Below are positions 8,547-17,496 of a stretch of DNA of 64,000 nucleotides, one piece after another; within the stretch, counting starts at the first letter, position 1; every line of letters begins with the position of its first letter. The translations under genes were made by a program, and so were the position numbers. The stretch comes from GCA-2748575 sp965222725 (lineage in GTDB: Bacteria > Pseudomonadota > Gammaproteobacteria > Pseudomonadales > Ketobacteraceae), in NCBI GenBank assembly GCA_965222725.1, contig OZ244969.1:2046001-2110000 (forward strand), read 5' to 3'. Under the pieces are notes generated by a model. That model had not been told where the DNA came from. It did no database searches and was given only the letters and a program-made list of their open reading frames with translations.

Positions 8547-9931
8547 CTCTGTTCAGTGGGTTCCAGAAAAAGGCCTGTTGCTTCCTCAGGATTTGAGAAA
8601 AAGTACCAATGCAGATAGGACGCTGTGATATTGCGGTAACGGTAGATAGGCTCACCGGTTTCGCCATTGTGGGTTTGGGCGCTTTCCTGTTCAATGCCCG
8701 TTTCAATCAGCTGTGCACTTGAATAGTGAAAGCTGTGTCCCAGTAACTTGCCGTGATTACCGTTGTATCCTTGCCAGCCAATTGCCTGCAACCTTTCATG
8801 CAATGTAATGTCAATGGGTAGCAGGTTGCTCATGTTATGCCGGCTATCGTCGGGCAGCGCCAGTGAACGTGACAGGTAAATCATGCCACCACATTCGGCC
8901 AATATTCTGCCGGAAAACGCTTGCAGGCTTTTGGTATAGGTGTGGTTCATTGACAGCTCCCGGGCGTGTAGCTCCGGATAACCACCGGGCAAGTACAGGG
9001 CATCGCAGTCAGGAAGTGTGTTGTCATTGAGGGGGGATGTAAACAACAGCTCAGCGCCCTGTTGTTCCAGAAAATCCAGGTTGGCGGCATAAACAAAACT
9101 GAAGGCCTGGTCTTGCGCAACGGCAATGGTCATGCCTTTCAACAGCTGCTTGTTTGCTGATTCTGATACTGCTGATTTGTGAAACTTTGTGGCGGCAGGG
9201 AGTGCACTCAGGGGCTGTTTTGCGATAGTGGCTGCCGCGCTATCGAGCCTTGATTTAAGGTCCTGAATTTCGCGAGCCTGTACCAGGCCCAGATGTCTTT
9301 CGGGAAACTGAATGCGTGTGTCAAAGTACATTGAGCCCAGCCATGGAATCTTGTTGCCGAGCCAGGTTTCGAGCCCCTGTTTTACCATGGATTCGTGCTT
9401 TGGGCTGGCTACCCGGTTTGCAAAACTGCCATGAACAGTCAAATCCGGATCCATGTTGGCAAGGCCAAAACTTACCGCGGCGAAGGTGTCTGCCATTGCC
9501 CGGACATCAATCACAAACGCCACAGGAATACTGAATCGCTTTGCCAGTGATGCGGCACTGTAGCGGCCATCGAATAATCCCATCATACCTTCCAGCAGAA
9601 TCAGGTCCGATGAGCACGCAGCGCGATAAAGCAAATCCTGGCAATGCTGCTCACTCATCATACCTGTATCCAGTGAATAGACGGGCGCCCCACAGGCTTG
9701 CTGCAGGATCATTGGGTCAATAAAGTCAGGCCCCACTTTGAAAATCGTTACTCTGCGGCCCTGGGTGCTATGCCACCTGGCCAGGGCTGCAGTGATAGTG
9801 GTTTTGCCCGAGCCCGAAGCGGGTGCGGCGATCAACAGGCAGGGACAGTTTGCAGAACTGTCTGTAGGCTGTGGACCTGCAGAGGTTGAATTCGTCGCAA
9901 CGCTCCTCTGATCCTGGCTATGGTCAGTCAT
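8507..9931 (-). CDS. cobB: Cobyrinate a,c-diamide synthase
   Basis: 474 residues. This enzyme amidates the a and c side chains of cobyrinic acid using ATP and glutamine, in adenosylcobalamin biosynthesis. Visible: a disordered N-terminus, a dethiobiotin-synthetase-like P-loop (ASGSGKTT, residues ~38-45), KVGPDFIDP (~65-73), and a class I glutamine amidotransferase domain with LPGGYPE and the nucleophile Cys347 in LAECGGMIYL. It lies behind a cobalamin riboswitch and the membrane protein at 9924, overlapping that gene by 8 bp. No other cob genes are in the window. It could equally be named cbiA. It may serve salvage if the rest of the pathway is missing. Confidence 0.92.
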   Translation of the reverse strand: MTDHSQDQRSVATNSTSAGPQPTDSSANCPCLLIAAPASGSGKTTITAALARWHSTQGRRVTIFKVGPDFIDPMILQQACGAPVYSLDTGMMSEQHCQDLLYRAACSSDLILLEGMMGLFDGRYSAASLAKRFSIPVAFVIDVRAMADTFAAVSFGLANMDPDLTVHGSFANRVASPKHESMVKQGLETWLGNKIPWLGSMYFDTRIQFPERHLGLVQAREIQDLKSRLDSAAATIAKQPLSALPAATKFHKSAVSESANKQLLKGMTIAVAQDQAFSFVYAANLDFLEQQGAELLFTSPLNDNTLPDCDALYLPGGYPELHARELSMNHTYTKSLQAFSGRILAECGGMIYLSRSLALPDDSRHNMSNLLPIDITLHERLQAIGWQGYNGNHGKLLGHSFHYSSAQLIETGIEQESAQTHNGETGEPIYRYRNITASYLHWYFFSNPEEATGLFLEPTEQSQVAAAGRVKDAV

Positions 9932-10523
9932 GGGTCATCACCGTCTGACGATAGGCACGCCACTGAATAACAATAAACTCTACACTGGCGGCAACGGCCA
10001 GCCATATCCAGGGGGACTCCATATACCGGGGCATATACATGAGCGCGCGCTCAAGGTATTCCGCAAAATGCGGCTCGGCATAGCGCCCTGAAAACCAGTA
10101 AAAGCCGCCGTTGGAAATCAGAAACGCCACCGCTGTTCCTGCAAGTGCCGCAACGATTAAAGTGGTGATACCTGAAATTCTGGTGAGCTGTGCTGAGCGG
10201 GAATAAAGGCCTCCCAGCCACATGGTGCCATAGGCAAACAGCAGGAATCCATAGCTGGGGGTAAAACAAAAGTCGCTGACACCGCGATAATGAATAACAA
10301 AGTAATCACACGCAAAGTTTAGTGCGAATAATCCCAGCCAGCTTGCCCAGTGGCGAAGGTACCGGCCAGCAAGGAAGAATACGGCCAGGGTGGATTCCGG
10401 TAAGTGGAGTGGCGAAATGAAGTGTTTGCCTTCAGGTAGAATCAGCAGTGCGATTAACAGCCCGGCAATCAAATAAGTGGTGTAGTCCGGCTGGGGATTT
10501 TCAAGATATTCGGATTTGTTCAT
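9924..10523 (-). CDS. Riboswitch-controlled membrane protein, candidate B12 transporter
   Basis: The start is set at 10523 because GGAGGG lies 9 nt before this ATG; a longer frame to 10598 has no such site. 199 residues, about six hydrophobic segments, with Cys72 and Cys86 in the middle (NFACDYF, SDFCFTPSYG). Being the first gene after a cobalamin riboswitch suggests a cobalamin-linked membrane protein. BtuM-type solitary S-components (~190 residues, six helices, a key Cys) are a candidate family, but I cannot confirm homology. The 3' end overlaps cobB. Confidence 0.6.
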   Translation of the reverse strand: MNKSEYLENPQPDYTTYLIAGLLIALLILPEGKHFISPLHLPESTLAVFFLAGRYLRHWASWLGLFALNFACDYFVIHYRGVSDFCFTPSYGFLLFAYGTMWLGGLYSRSAQLTRISGITTLIVAALAGTAVAFLISNGGFYWFSGRYAEPHFAEYLERALMYMPRYMESPWIWLAVAASVEFIVIQWRAYRQTVMTHD

Positions 10524-10624
10524 GGCGTCGTACCCTCCGTACGTAAAATTTGCACAGGGTGAGCACATGAATAGATCAGGGGTGATTGATCTGAACATGG
10601 AATGCCCACCGCATCCTGTTGAAG

Positions 10625-10917
10625 TTAAAGGCCGGTCTCCGGGCTTATGAGTGTGAAGGTGACATTCAGGTGGATCCTGACGGTCGTTTGGTATTGTTTC
10701 CTTCGGCTGGTCCGGCGCCTTCCCGCTTTTTGTATACCCGTTGGCTGGGTTAAAAGCAGTGGCCTGTGCCGGTCAGCAACTCAATTACCGTTGCGGGGGC
10801 AGCATCAGATTCATCTTGTTCTGCCGCAGTGTTGTCTGCAGTAGAAAAAGCTTACTGATTTCCCGTTTCACTATTTACAGATCTACATACCTGCAGATCT
10901 GCAATAGCACCTTTAAC
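10625..10917 (-). promoter_or_regulatory. Cobalamin (AdoCbl) riboswitch
   Basis: Read on the minus strand, the order of conserved blocks matches the cobalamin class: GGTGC near 10913, then GAAACGGGAA near 10875, GCTGCCCCCGCAACGGTAA near 10800, GCCACTG at 10763-10757, GGGAAGGCGCCGGA near 10715, and the B12-box-like AAGCCCGGAGACCGGCC near 10640. The ribosome binding site of the membrane protein follows about 90 nt later. It is expected to switch off the operon (membrane protein and cobB) when cobalamin is bound. The ends are approximate. Confidence 0.9.
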
Positions 10918-11056
10918 GCGAGCGGGGACTATAGGAGAGAGCGGGCGCAGGAGTCAAGGTTTTCCTGATTCAACTAGGCTGGAGGTTTATTCACCAGTCC
11001 CATGATCTTTACCTATACTTAAGCTGTGTTTCCCACCAGAGCACCAGGGTCTCTTC

Positions 11057-13813
11057 ATGAAAATTAACAGCATCTCTTTCAAACTTATAAGCATTACTTT
11101 GCTTATTACCACAACTGTATTATGCGGTCTGGGATTTTATGGCTACGAACAGACCAAGGCCAAGCTGAATGAACAACTTGCCCTTGATATCAAACACTTA
11201 GTGAAACGGTTACACCTGAACCTGCCCGGGCCCATATGGAATTTTGAGGGATCCACCATTGCCAGTACCCTGGAATCGGAAGCCGCCGCCCATTTCATCA
11301 AAGGCATCTATATCGTTAACGAAAGCGACGAACTCATTGATGCTATTGAGAAAAAGGACGGCAAGCTGGTGAAGGTGGAGCAGATTCCTGAATCCATCAA
11401 GGGCCAGAAAGGCGAAGAGATTTACTACGTTGACGAAGGATCGGATGCCAAAAACCTGGTGGGGCGTTTCCTTCTTGATGTCAGCGATGAAAAGATTCAG
11501 GTACTGCTGAAATCCGAGATTGAGCGGATCATTATTCAGATTGCAGCACTGAATGCCATTCTGGTGGCCCTGTTTGCCATTGCCATTGGCCGGATGACAC
11601 GGCCCTTGAGCGAACTGAAGACAGTGGCGGCCAGTATTGCCGAAGGCAATTATGATCTGGAACTGGCCATTGCCCGCAAGGATGAAATCGGTGAGCTGGC
11701 AGACAGCTTTAATACCATGAAAACCGGTATCAAGAAAAAAGTACAGGATTTGCGTGACCTGAATATCACCGGTGATCAGCTGGCGAGTTGTACCGATCAG
11801 GTGGTGGCGCTGGAAAAAGCGTTGAAAGCATTGTCGGTTCATTCCGGTGTTAAATTTGGTTCGGTTTACCTTTACAACAGTGAGGACAAGCTTGAACTGC
11901 AATCCTTCTATCCCCCCAAAACCATTGACAGTAACCAGAAGCCCAAGAAATTTGATAATGGCGAGGGCGTGGTTGGCCTGAGCGTAAAATCCGGTGAGAT
12001 TATTTTTATTGCGGATACGTCCAATGATGAGCGCTTTGTTGGCGGCGCGGAAGGCCAGGCAAAATCCCTGATCTGTGTTCCCCTGAAGGATGGTGATCTG
12101 GCCCTGGGGGTTCTGAACCTGTCCGGCAATGTGGATGTGGTTACCTTTGAAGACAGTGACCGGGAATTTGCGGAAACCCTGGCCCGGCAGCTGGTAACCA
12201 CTATCAAGAATATTCGTATGCGTAAAACCATTGAAGAGCAGAACCGCACTCTGGAAGCCAAGGTAAAAGAGCGCACCGCGGAGTTGGCCCAGAAGAATAA
12301 TGATATGCAGGGCATGCTGCACAACATGCGCCAGGGTTTGTTTACCGTGGTTGACGGTGGCCAGATACATCCGGAATATTCCGCGTTTCTGGAATCTGTT
12401 TTTGAAACCAAGCACATTGCCGGCCGTAACGTGGTGGATTTGCTGTTCACTCATGCCAAGGTCGGCAGCAATGAGGTGGACCAGAATCTGGTGGCCATCG
12501 AATCGCTGATTGGTGAGGACGCCATGATGTTTGACTTTAATGCGCACCTGCTGGCCCGTGAGTATGAGTGCGAGATAAACGGCAAGAAAAAGGTGCTTTC
12601 CCTTGACTGGAACGCCATTGTGGATGAAAACGCTATTAATAAACTGATGGTGACAGTGCGGGATGTTACTCTGCTGAAAGAGCTGGAACACGAGGCGGCT
12701 AATCAGAAGCGTGAACTCTTTGTGATTGGCCAGCTTATCAAGATTCCCGAGAAGAAATATATCGATTTCAACCAGGCGGCACAGAGCTTTGTGGCGGAGA
12801 ATCGCAAGCTGATTGAGTCCACCACGGAAAAAGATGACGAGGTGCTGGCAGCGCTGTTCCGCAATATGCACACCATTAAAGGCAATGCGCGTACTTACGG
12901 TTTTATTCATCTCACCGATATTGTTCACGATGTGGAAACGACTTACAGCGACATGCGCAAGTCGGACGATGTTGCCTGGGATCAGGCGTTGCTGTTGTCA
13001 GAACTGAATCAGGTGGAAGCCTCGCTGAACGAATACTATCACGTCCATCACGAGGTGTTGGGCCGTAGTGATACCGGAGCCACCAGTGAAACCGCGCTCA
13101 GCGAGGAAATTATCGAGAAGATACAGTCCTGCATTGAGAAAATTCAGGAAGAATTCCCCGCGATTGCCGAGAAAGAATATCTGCAGCCCATTCAGCTGGC
13201 GGTGGATCAGGTGACCACCTGTTCGCTGGACGAAGCAGTAGCCGATATCGTCGGCTCGCTGCCTTCCATTGCTTCAGAGCTTGGCAAGGCTCAGCCGATA
13301 GTCGAGATTCAGGCAGAGGGCGTCAGGATCTGCAATCCCCGCCGGGAGTTGATTGGCAATGTGTTCTCGCATCTGTTGCGTAACAGCCTGGACCATGGCA
13401 TTGAAACACCGGAAGAAAGACGGGCTGCCGGTAAACCGGAGGCAGGCATGATTCGGTTGAGCACCACCAATGATGAACATCACCTGCTGATTCATATTCA
13501 GGATGATGGCAAGGGAATGAATCTGAACAGGCTGTTTGACAAGGGCGTTGAGCTTGGTCGCTGGCAGCCGGAAGACAAGCCCGCCAATGAAGATATCGCC
13601 AATCTGATTTTTGGTTCCGGGGTTTCCACCAAGGATCAGGTAACCAGTATTTCGGGGCGTGGTGTAGGCATGGATGCGGTTAAACAGTTTCTACGAGAGA
13701 ATGGCGGCGATATTTCCCTTAACCTGCTGGCATCCCAGCCGGATGCTAATGGCTGCGTACCTTTTGAATTGCTGGTCAGCCTGCCCAAACAGGCTTTCCG
13801 GGTGGCGGCTTAG
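11057..13813 (+). CDS. CheA-like membrane sensor histidine kinase (HAMP-GAF-PAS-like-HPt-HATPase)
   Basis: 918 residues. In order: TM1 (~9-29), a periplasmic sensor (~30-155), TM2 (~157-178), HAMP (~179-232), GAF (~245-385, with GEGVVGLSVKSGEII and CVPLKDGDLALGVLNLSG), a coiled coil (~386-415), a PAS-like segment (~416-540), an HPt domain with phosphoacceptor His605 in MHTIKGNARTYG, and a CheA-type ATPase domain (NSLDHGIETPEERRAAGKP, DDGKGM, FGSGVSTK, SGRGVGMDAVK). There is no receiver and no CheW-like regulatory domain. No response regulator gene is adjacent, so its partner is elsewhere. The signal is unknown. Confidence 0.88.
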   Translation: MKINSISFKLISITLLITTTVLCGLGFYGYEQTKAKLNEQLALDIKHLVKRLHLNLPGPIWNFEGSTIASTLESEAAAHFIKGIYIVNESDELIDAIEKKDGKLVKVEQIPESIKGQKGEEIYYVDEGSDAKNLVGRFLLDVSDEKIQVLLKSEIERIIIQIAALNAILVALFAIAIGRMTRPLSELKTVAASIAEGNYDLELAIARKDEIGELADSFNTMKTGIKKKVQDLRDLNITGDQLASCTDQVVALEKALKALSVHSGVKFGSVYLYNSEDKLELQSFYPPKTIDSNQKPKKFDNGEGVVGLSVKSGEIIFIADTSNDERFVGGAEGQAKSLICVPLKDGDLALGVLNLSGNVDVVTFEDSDREFAETLARQLVTTIKNIRMRKTIEEQNRTLEAKVKERTAELAQKNNDMQGMLHNMRQGLFTVVDGGQIHPEYSAFLESVFETKHIAGRNVVDLLFTHAKVGSNEVDQNLVAIESLIGEDAMMFDFNAHLLAREYECEINGKKKVLSLDWNAIVDENAINKLMVTVRDVTLLKELEHEAANQKRELFVIGQLIKIPEKKYIDFNQAAQSFVAENRKLIESTTEKDDEVLAALFRNMHTIKGNARTYGFIHLTDIVHDVETTYSDMRKSDDVAWDQALLLSELNQVEASLNEYYHVHHEVLGRSDTGATSETALSEEIIEKIQSCIEKIQEEFPAIAEKEYLQPIQLAVDQVTTCSLDEAVADIVGSLPSIASELGKAQPIVEIQAEGVRICNPRRELIGNVFSHLLRNSLDHGIETPEERRAAGKPEAGMIRLSTTNDEHHLLIHIQDDGKGMNLNRLFDKGVELGRWQPEDKPANEDIANLIFGSGVSTKDQVTSISGRGVGMDAVKQFLRENGGDISLNLLASQPDANGCVPFELLVSLPKQAFRVAA

Positions 13814-13834
13814 CTAGCGTGAGCAGGCCCTGAG

Positions 13835-14509
13835 TTACCGGGATGGATCTTTGATAAAGCTGAATTCCCGGTTCTGATATTTTTCCATTTTTACCTGCTG
13901 GCGCAGCTTCTGCAGTGATTCAAAGGGTTGTTCCACTGCAAAGCTGTTGGCCAGCCAGGCCGGGATGTCTCCGGCCGGATCGGCGCTGACCTGATAAACA
14001 ATCTTGATGCGGGGAGATGCGCTGTTATCGGCAGGTGGCAGTGGCGTCATTTTCCAGAAGCCGTCCAGTTGTTGAACCCGGACTGCGTCCTCATTCTCGG
14101 GCAGCAACCCGGTCACGGTGGTAAAACTGAGGGTAACCGCCGCATCCGAGGGGTTCTGACTGATCTGATAAGTCAGCGTGTAATCGCGATCATCCACAGG
14201 CCATGGGGAGTCGGTTTTAAAATAAGCCGTGTAACCTTCGGCACTAATCTCTTCCGATAGCAACCGGGAGGCATCGCAGTTTTTCATCCAGTCTTTTACC
14301 GCAGCCACATCAAAATGCACCGCCATAATGGCAGACAGGTTGGTCTCCAGTGTGGTCTCCGCCCGGAAAGCATCAAAGTCAGAGTCCGCCAGTGCTTTGG
14401 TAAATACCTGAATGCCATCTTCGTCCTGCTGCAGCTCCCAGTCTGCCAGGGCAAACACAGGAGCCAGTAACAGTACCGACATGATTGTTGTTATTTTTCC
14501 TTTAGCCAT
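13835..14509 (-). CDS. START domain-containing periplasmic protein
   Basis: 224 residues with a signal peptide (cleavage near ALA, residue ~22). The mature part begins WELQQDEDGIQVFTK and has the START-like pattern ...SPWPVDDRDYTLTY..., ...DGFWKMTPL... and a C-terminal helix. START domains bind lipids or other hydrophobic ligands; bacterial exported members have no set role. It shares strand and closeness (16 bp) with the WS/DGAT gene upstream and is likely co-transcribed, which fits a lipid-related function. Confidence 0.82.
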   Translation of the reverse strand: MAKGKITTIMSVLLLAPVFALADWELQQDEDGIQVFTKALADSDFDAFRAETTLETNLSAIMAVHFDVAAVKDWMKNCDASRLLSEEISAEGYTAYFKTDSPWPVDDRDYTLTYQISQNPSDAAVTLSFTTVTGLLPENEDAVRVQQLDGFWKMTPLPPADNSASPRIKIVYQVSADPAGDIPAWLANSFAVEQPFESLQKLRQQVKMEKYQNREFSFIKDPSR

Positions 14510-14525
14510 TGCAAGTATTCCACTT

Positions 14526-15881
14526 TTAGCCGGTTTCGTTGTGCAGTTCCTGATTAATCAGTAATTCCAGTACCCGGAATTCACGAACAAAGAGTTCGGT
14601 CATTTCGTTAACGTCATCCACCAGATTGTTGTCAGCAATAAAACCGAATTGCACCGTATCGTTGTAGGTCAGAATGGAAAGCCCCATGCCAATATCCCCT
14701 GACTGGGGCACCCAGGCCATGGGTTGTTTGATGCGAGCCCCCGCCAGATACAACGCTTGCCTGGGGCCAGGTACGTTGGTCATGACAATGCTGGCTTTTT
14801 TGCTGAGTATATCCAGGGCGGTTTGTTCCAGAATGCTGGGCCCTTTGCCCAATAGCTGCAGTAAAAAATAAAACACATGAGCCTGATAGGAATGTTTCAG
14901 GCGCTCCATGCCGTTTTTAACGGCCTGCAGGCGTTCAATGGGGTCTTCAATGCCAATGGGGAGTGGCACCAGTACAAGGCCAAACTGATTACCCAACTGT
15001 TCAACGGGCGCATCCGCCGGGCGCAGATTGAAGGGAACAGCGGTGTGAATGATTTTGCCATCCACCGATTCGCCCTTGCGTAACAGGTGGTGGCGCAATG
15101 CACCGGTGGCTGCGGCCATCAGCAGGTCGTTGACCGTGGCATGAAAGCGGTGGCCAATGCGTTTTACATCCGCCAGCGGGAAGGGGTCAGCCCAGGCCAC
15201 CTGTTTGCGTCCGGCCAGCGGGCCTTTCAGCGCGGTGGGTGGGTCGCCGGCCCGTAAGGTCACCGCCGCCAGCTCTTCCGCTCCCGATACGCCGTGTTTT
15301 ACCACATCAATAAAGTGTTTGGGGTGAGTAATCAGATCCCGCAGCGATTCGTGATGATGGCTGCCGGCGCCGCCAGTAGGCTTGTCCATGCAGAGTTCGG
15401 CATTTGCCGGATCGGCGCAATCATCAGTGAGTGAAATGACCAGCCGTACCAATGACATGCCGTCGGCAATGCAATGGTGAATGCGAATAATCAGCGCACT
15501 GCCGCCATCAAAATGGCTCACCACGTTCACGCACCAGAGCGGTTTGTCCCGCGCCAGTGGTGTGCTGATGATGTCTCCCGCCAGCTGCTGAAGCTGTTGC
15601 TTGTCGCCGTCGTGGGGAAAGCCGACAGGCACCAGATGGTTGTCGATAGAAAAATCCGGATCGGTTTGCCAATAGTCCTTGCCGTTGTGGTGTACCACCT
15701 TCTGCCGAAAGCGGTCGTATTTTTCCACCAGCCGGGTTTGCAAGGTGTCTCTGAGGCGCTCCAGATCCAGCTTGGTTTCGAACAGGAGTAACACCCCGAT
15801 CATCATCAGGTTCTGGCTGTGCTCCATGCGCAGCCAGGCGTGATCCACGCTGTCCATAAGTACTTTGTTGGTGTCTGGCAT
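14526..15881 (-). CDS. Wax ester synthase/diacylglycerol acyltransferase (WS/DGAT)
   Basis: The start is taken at 15881, preceded by AAGGGG; a longer frame to 16040 has unlikely sequence. 451 residues, typical for the family. The catalytic HHxxxDG motif is HHCIADG (residues 135-141). PLWCVNVV before it, NDLLMAAATGALRHHL, and NVPGPRQALYLAGA in the C-terminal half are also family features. The enzyme esterifies fatty alcohols or diacylglycerol with acyl-CoA to make storage wax esters or triacylglycerol. It is followed closely by a START-domain gene. Confidence 0.93.
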   Translation of the reverse strand: MPDTNKVLMDSVDHAWLRMEHSQNLMMIGVLLLFETKLDLERLRDTLQTRLVEKYDRFRQKVVHHNGKDYWQTDPDFSIDNHLVPVGFPHDGDKQQLQQLAGDIISTPLARDKPLWCVNVVSHFDGGSALIIRIHHCIADGMSLVRLVISLTDDCADPANAELCMDKPTGGAGSHHHESLRDLITHPKHFIDVVKHGVSGAEELAAVTLRAGDPPTALKGPLAGRKQVAWADPFPLADVKRIGHRFHATVNDLLMAAATGALRHHLLRKGESVDGKIIHTAVPFNLRPADAPVEQLGNQFGLVLVPLPIGIEDPIERLQAVKNGMERLKHSYQAHVFYFLLQLLGKGPSILEQTALDILSKKASIVMTNVPGPRQALYLAGARIKQPMAWVPQSGDIGMGLSILTYNDTVQFGFIADNNLVDDVNEMTELFVREFRVLELLINQELHNETG

Positions 15882-16445
15882 CTGGGTACCCCTTGGTGTT
15901 AACGGGTGGTGGGAGTACAGCCTGTTTCCCCGGTTCTCCCGGAAAGTGTATGCCCGGGCTTTGCCGCAGTATTGATAAGTATCAAGGGTAGGGGATGATG
16001 TGTCATTATGTGAGCCGAAGAGTACGGTTCTGTGTGGCATCTTTGCCAGTGGTGAGGTGAAAGCTGACGCGGTCGTTGCTGGATTCCACCACTCTTGCCT
16101 TCGCTGGGTTGACGTGGTTTATTCGCCTATCAGCGCCCCGGCAGCAACCGGGCGATGTGCCAATCCGGATAGTCCGAAAGAAGGATGATTGCTGCCTGCG
16201 GATCCCCTACTATTCATTGTCGGGTCAGGCCGTCAGGTGCACAAACTGTCAATTTTGGGGTACAAAACTGTTTGGCATGACAGCAGACTTGTGGAAGCGC
16301 AGATAGTACAATCGCCCGCTCTGCCGTTTTGGCAGGTTTTTTTGATATGTACTTAAAACAATCAAGGGATGTGATTGCCTTTACGAATCCACACGATCCC
16401 ATTTTTTTGCCGATAAGCATCTAATAAAAATACAGAGGGGGGTTC
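15882..16445. other. Intergenic region with no supported gene
   Basis: This 564 bp separates the divergent WS/DGAT and lipoprotein genes. Short frames here have no ribosome binding site or recognisable composition. It should hold both promoters. The only clear structure is a small terminator-like hairpin at 16321-16343. A GAGGGGGG ribosome binding site for the lipoprotein lies just before 16446. Confidence 0.5.
16321..16343 (+). terminator. Short rho-independent terminator-like hairpin
   Basis: CTGCC, loop gtttt, GGCAG, followed by seven T. It sits about 100 bp before the lipoprotein start and after no recognised gene. It may end an unannotated short transcript or act as a leader attenuator. 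Confidence 0.5.
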
Positions 16446-17465
16446 ATGGGAGCCATTTTCAGAATTTCTGCAGTTGTAACACTCATCACCACCATTGGCC
16501 TGGCCGGCTGTTCCCAGCACTTTATGCGCGATACTGTAGCCAGCGGCATGGTGGACTTTAACTACGATTACGCCAGTCCCTGGTTTATGTCGTCCCAGGA
16601 TACCGATGTCATGTGCGCCATGGGCGAAGGCATGGGAGGCATGATTTATCCCATGGGCCCGAATGTGGACCCGCTGATTCCCATGCTGAGCCTGTCTTCC
16701 GGCCTGTGTGCCTTTGAAAAGAGCCAGGAGCAGGAACTGCGCTATATTCGCGCCATGCGCAAGAATGATGCGGAAAACGCCCAGGACGCCAGAACCCTGC
16801 AAAAACGCTGGATGTCGCTGGCGGCGCAGCGGCAGTATTTCGGGTATCAGGCCATGGTGCGTGCCTATGGTGAGCCCGGTGGTGACTGCCCCCGTTTTGA
16901 CAGCAAGAACGAGGAAATGAGCTATTTCTTCGGATTGCTGGTAGGCATTCAGGCATTTCAGTCAGATTTTTCCACCGGCGGCGAAGTGGGTGTGCCCACC
17001 GATACCGTAGCCAAGGTAACCAATGGCATGCAATGCCTGGATAGTAATGAATACTGGGGCTTGCCGGACGCTATTAATGTGATGACAGACATTATGCTGG
17101 CGGCAGCAGGCGATGATAAATCCACGCTGGAAGCCGGTTATGCCAAACTGGATCAGGCCGCCAGGGTCGGTGAACGCCAGGGCGTAAGAATGGTCCAAGC
17201 TCTGCAGGCGCAGCTTTATATGATGCAGGACAAGGATGAGAAAGCGAAACAGGTCATTCGTGATCATGTGGCCAGTATCAAGCGTACCGCTCCCAATCCT
17301 GATTTTCAGCTGATGGACCTGATGGCAACACGCCAGATTCGTGCAGCATCAGACAAGCTGTGGACGGAAGCCACCGGGCGTCGTACACCCTATGGCAAGC
17401 TGGGTACCTTCTGGGATGACAAGCCCAAGCTGGACAGTGCTCTGGACATAGATGATTTGCTGTAA
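16446..17465 (+). CDS. Lipoprotein partner of TRAP transporter (TatT-like candidate)
   Basis: 339 residues with a lipobox (IGLAGCS, Cys ~22). The mature part is rich in helices; two helical pairs around residues 225-280 (ageing AKLDQAARVGERQG...ALQAQLYMMQDKDEKAKQVIRDH) look TPR-like. It lies 31 bp before a TRAP-associated solute-binding protein, so one operon is likely. In TPAT-type TRAP systems (for example Treponema TatT-TatP) a TPR lipoprotein binds the solute-binding protein. The similarity here is inferred from order and helical repeats, not shown by alignment. Confidence 0.6.
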   Translation: MGAIFRISAVVTLITTIGLAGCSQHFMRDTVASGMVDFNYDYASPWFMSSQDTDVMCAMGEGMGGMIYPMGPNVDPLIPMLSLSSGLCAFEKSQEQELRYIRAMRKNDAENAQDARTLQKRWMSLAAQRQYFGYQAMVRAYGEPGGDCPRFDSKNEEMSYFFGLLVGIQAFQSDFSTGGEVGVPTDTVAKVTNGMQCLDSNEYWGLPDAINVMTDIMLAAAGDDKSTLEAGYAKLDQAARVGERQGVRMVQALQAQLYMMQDKDEKAKQVIRDHVASIKRTAPNPDFQLMDLMATRQIRAASDKLWTEATGRRTPYGKLGTFWDDKPKLDSALDIDDLL

Positions 17466-17496
17466 GGAAGCGCATTAAAACAAAAAGGTGATAACC

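Noticed and set aside
11210..12928. Long open frame (572 residues) on the minus strand opposite the histidine kinase
   Set aside because: It is a shadow of a real gene: the plus-strand frame has full kinase domains, while this frame has odd composition (many His, Gln, Asn and Phe), no domain and no ribosome site.
16000..16188. 62-residue frame in the 15.9-16.4 kb gap
   Set aside because: No ribosome site, unconvincing composition, overlaps other frames; probably chance.
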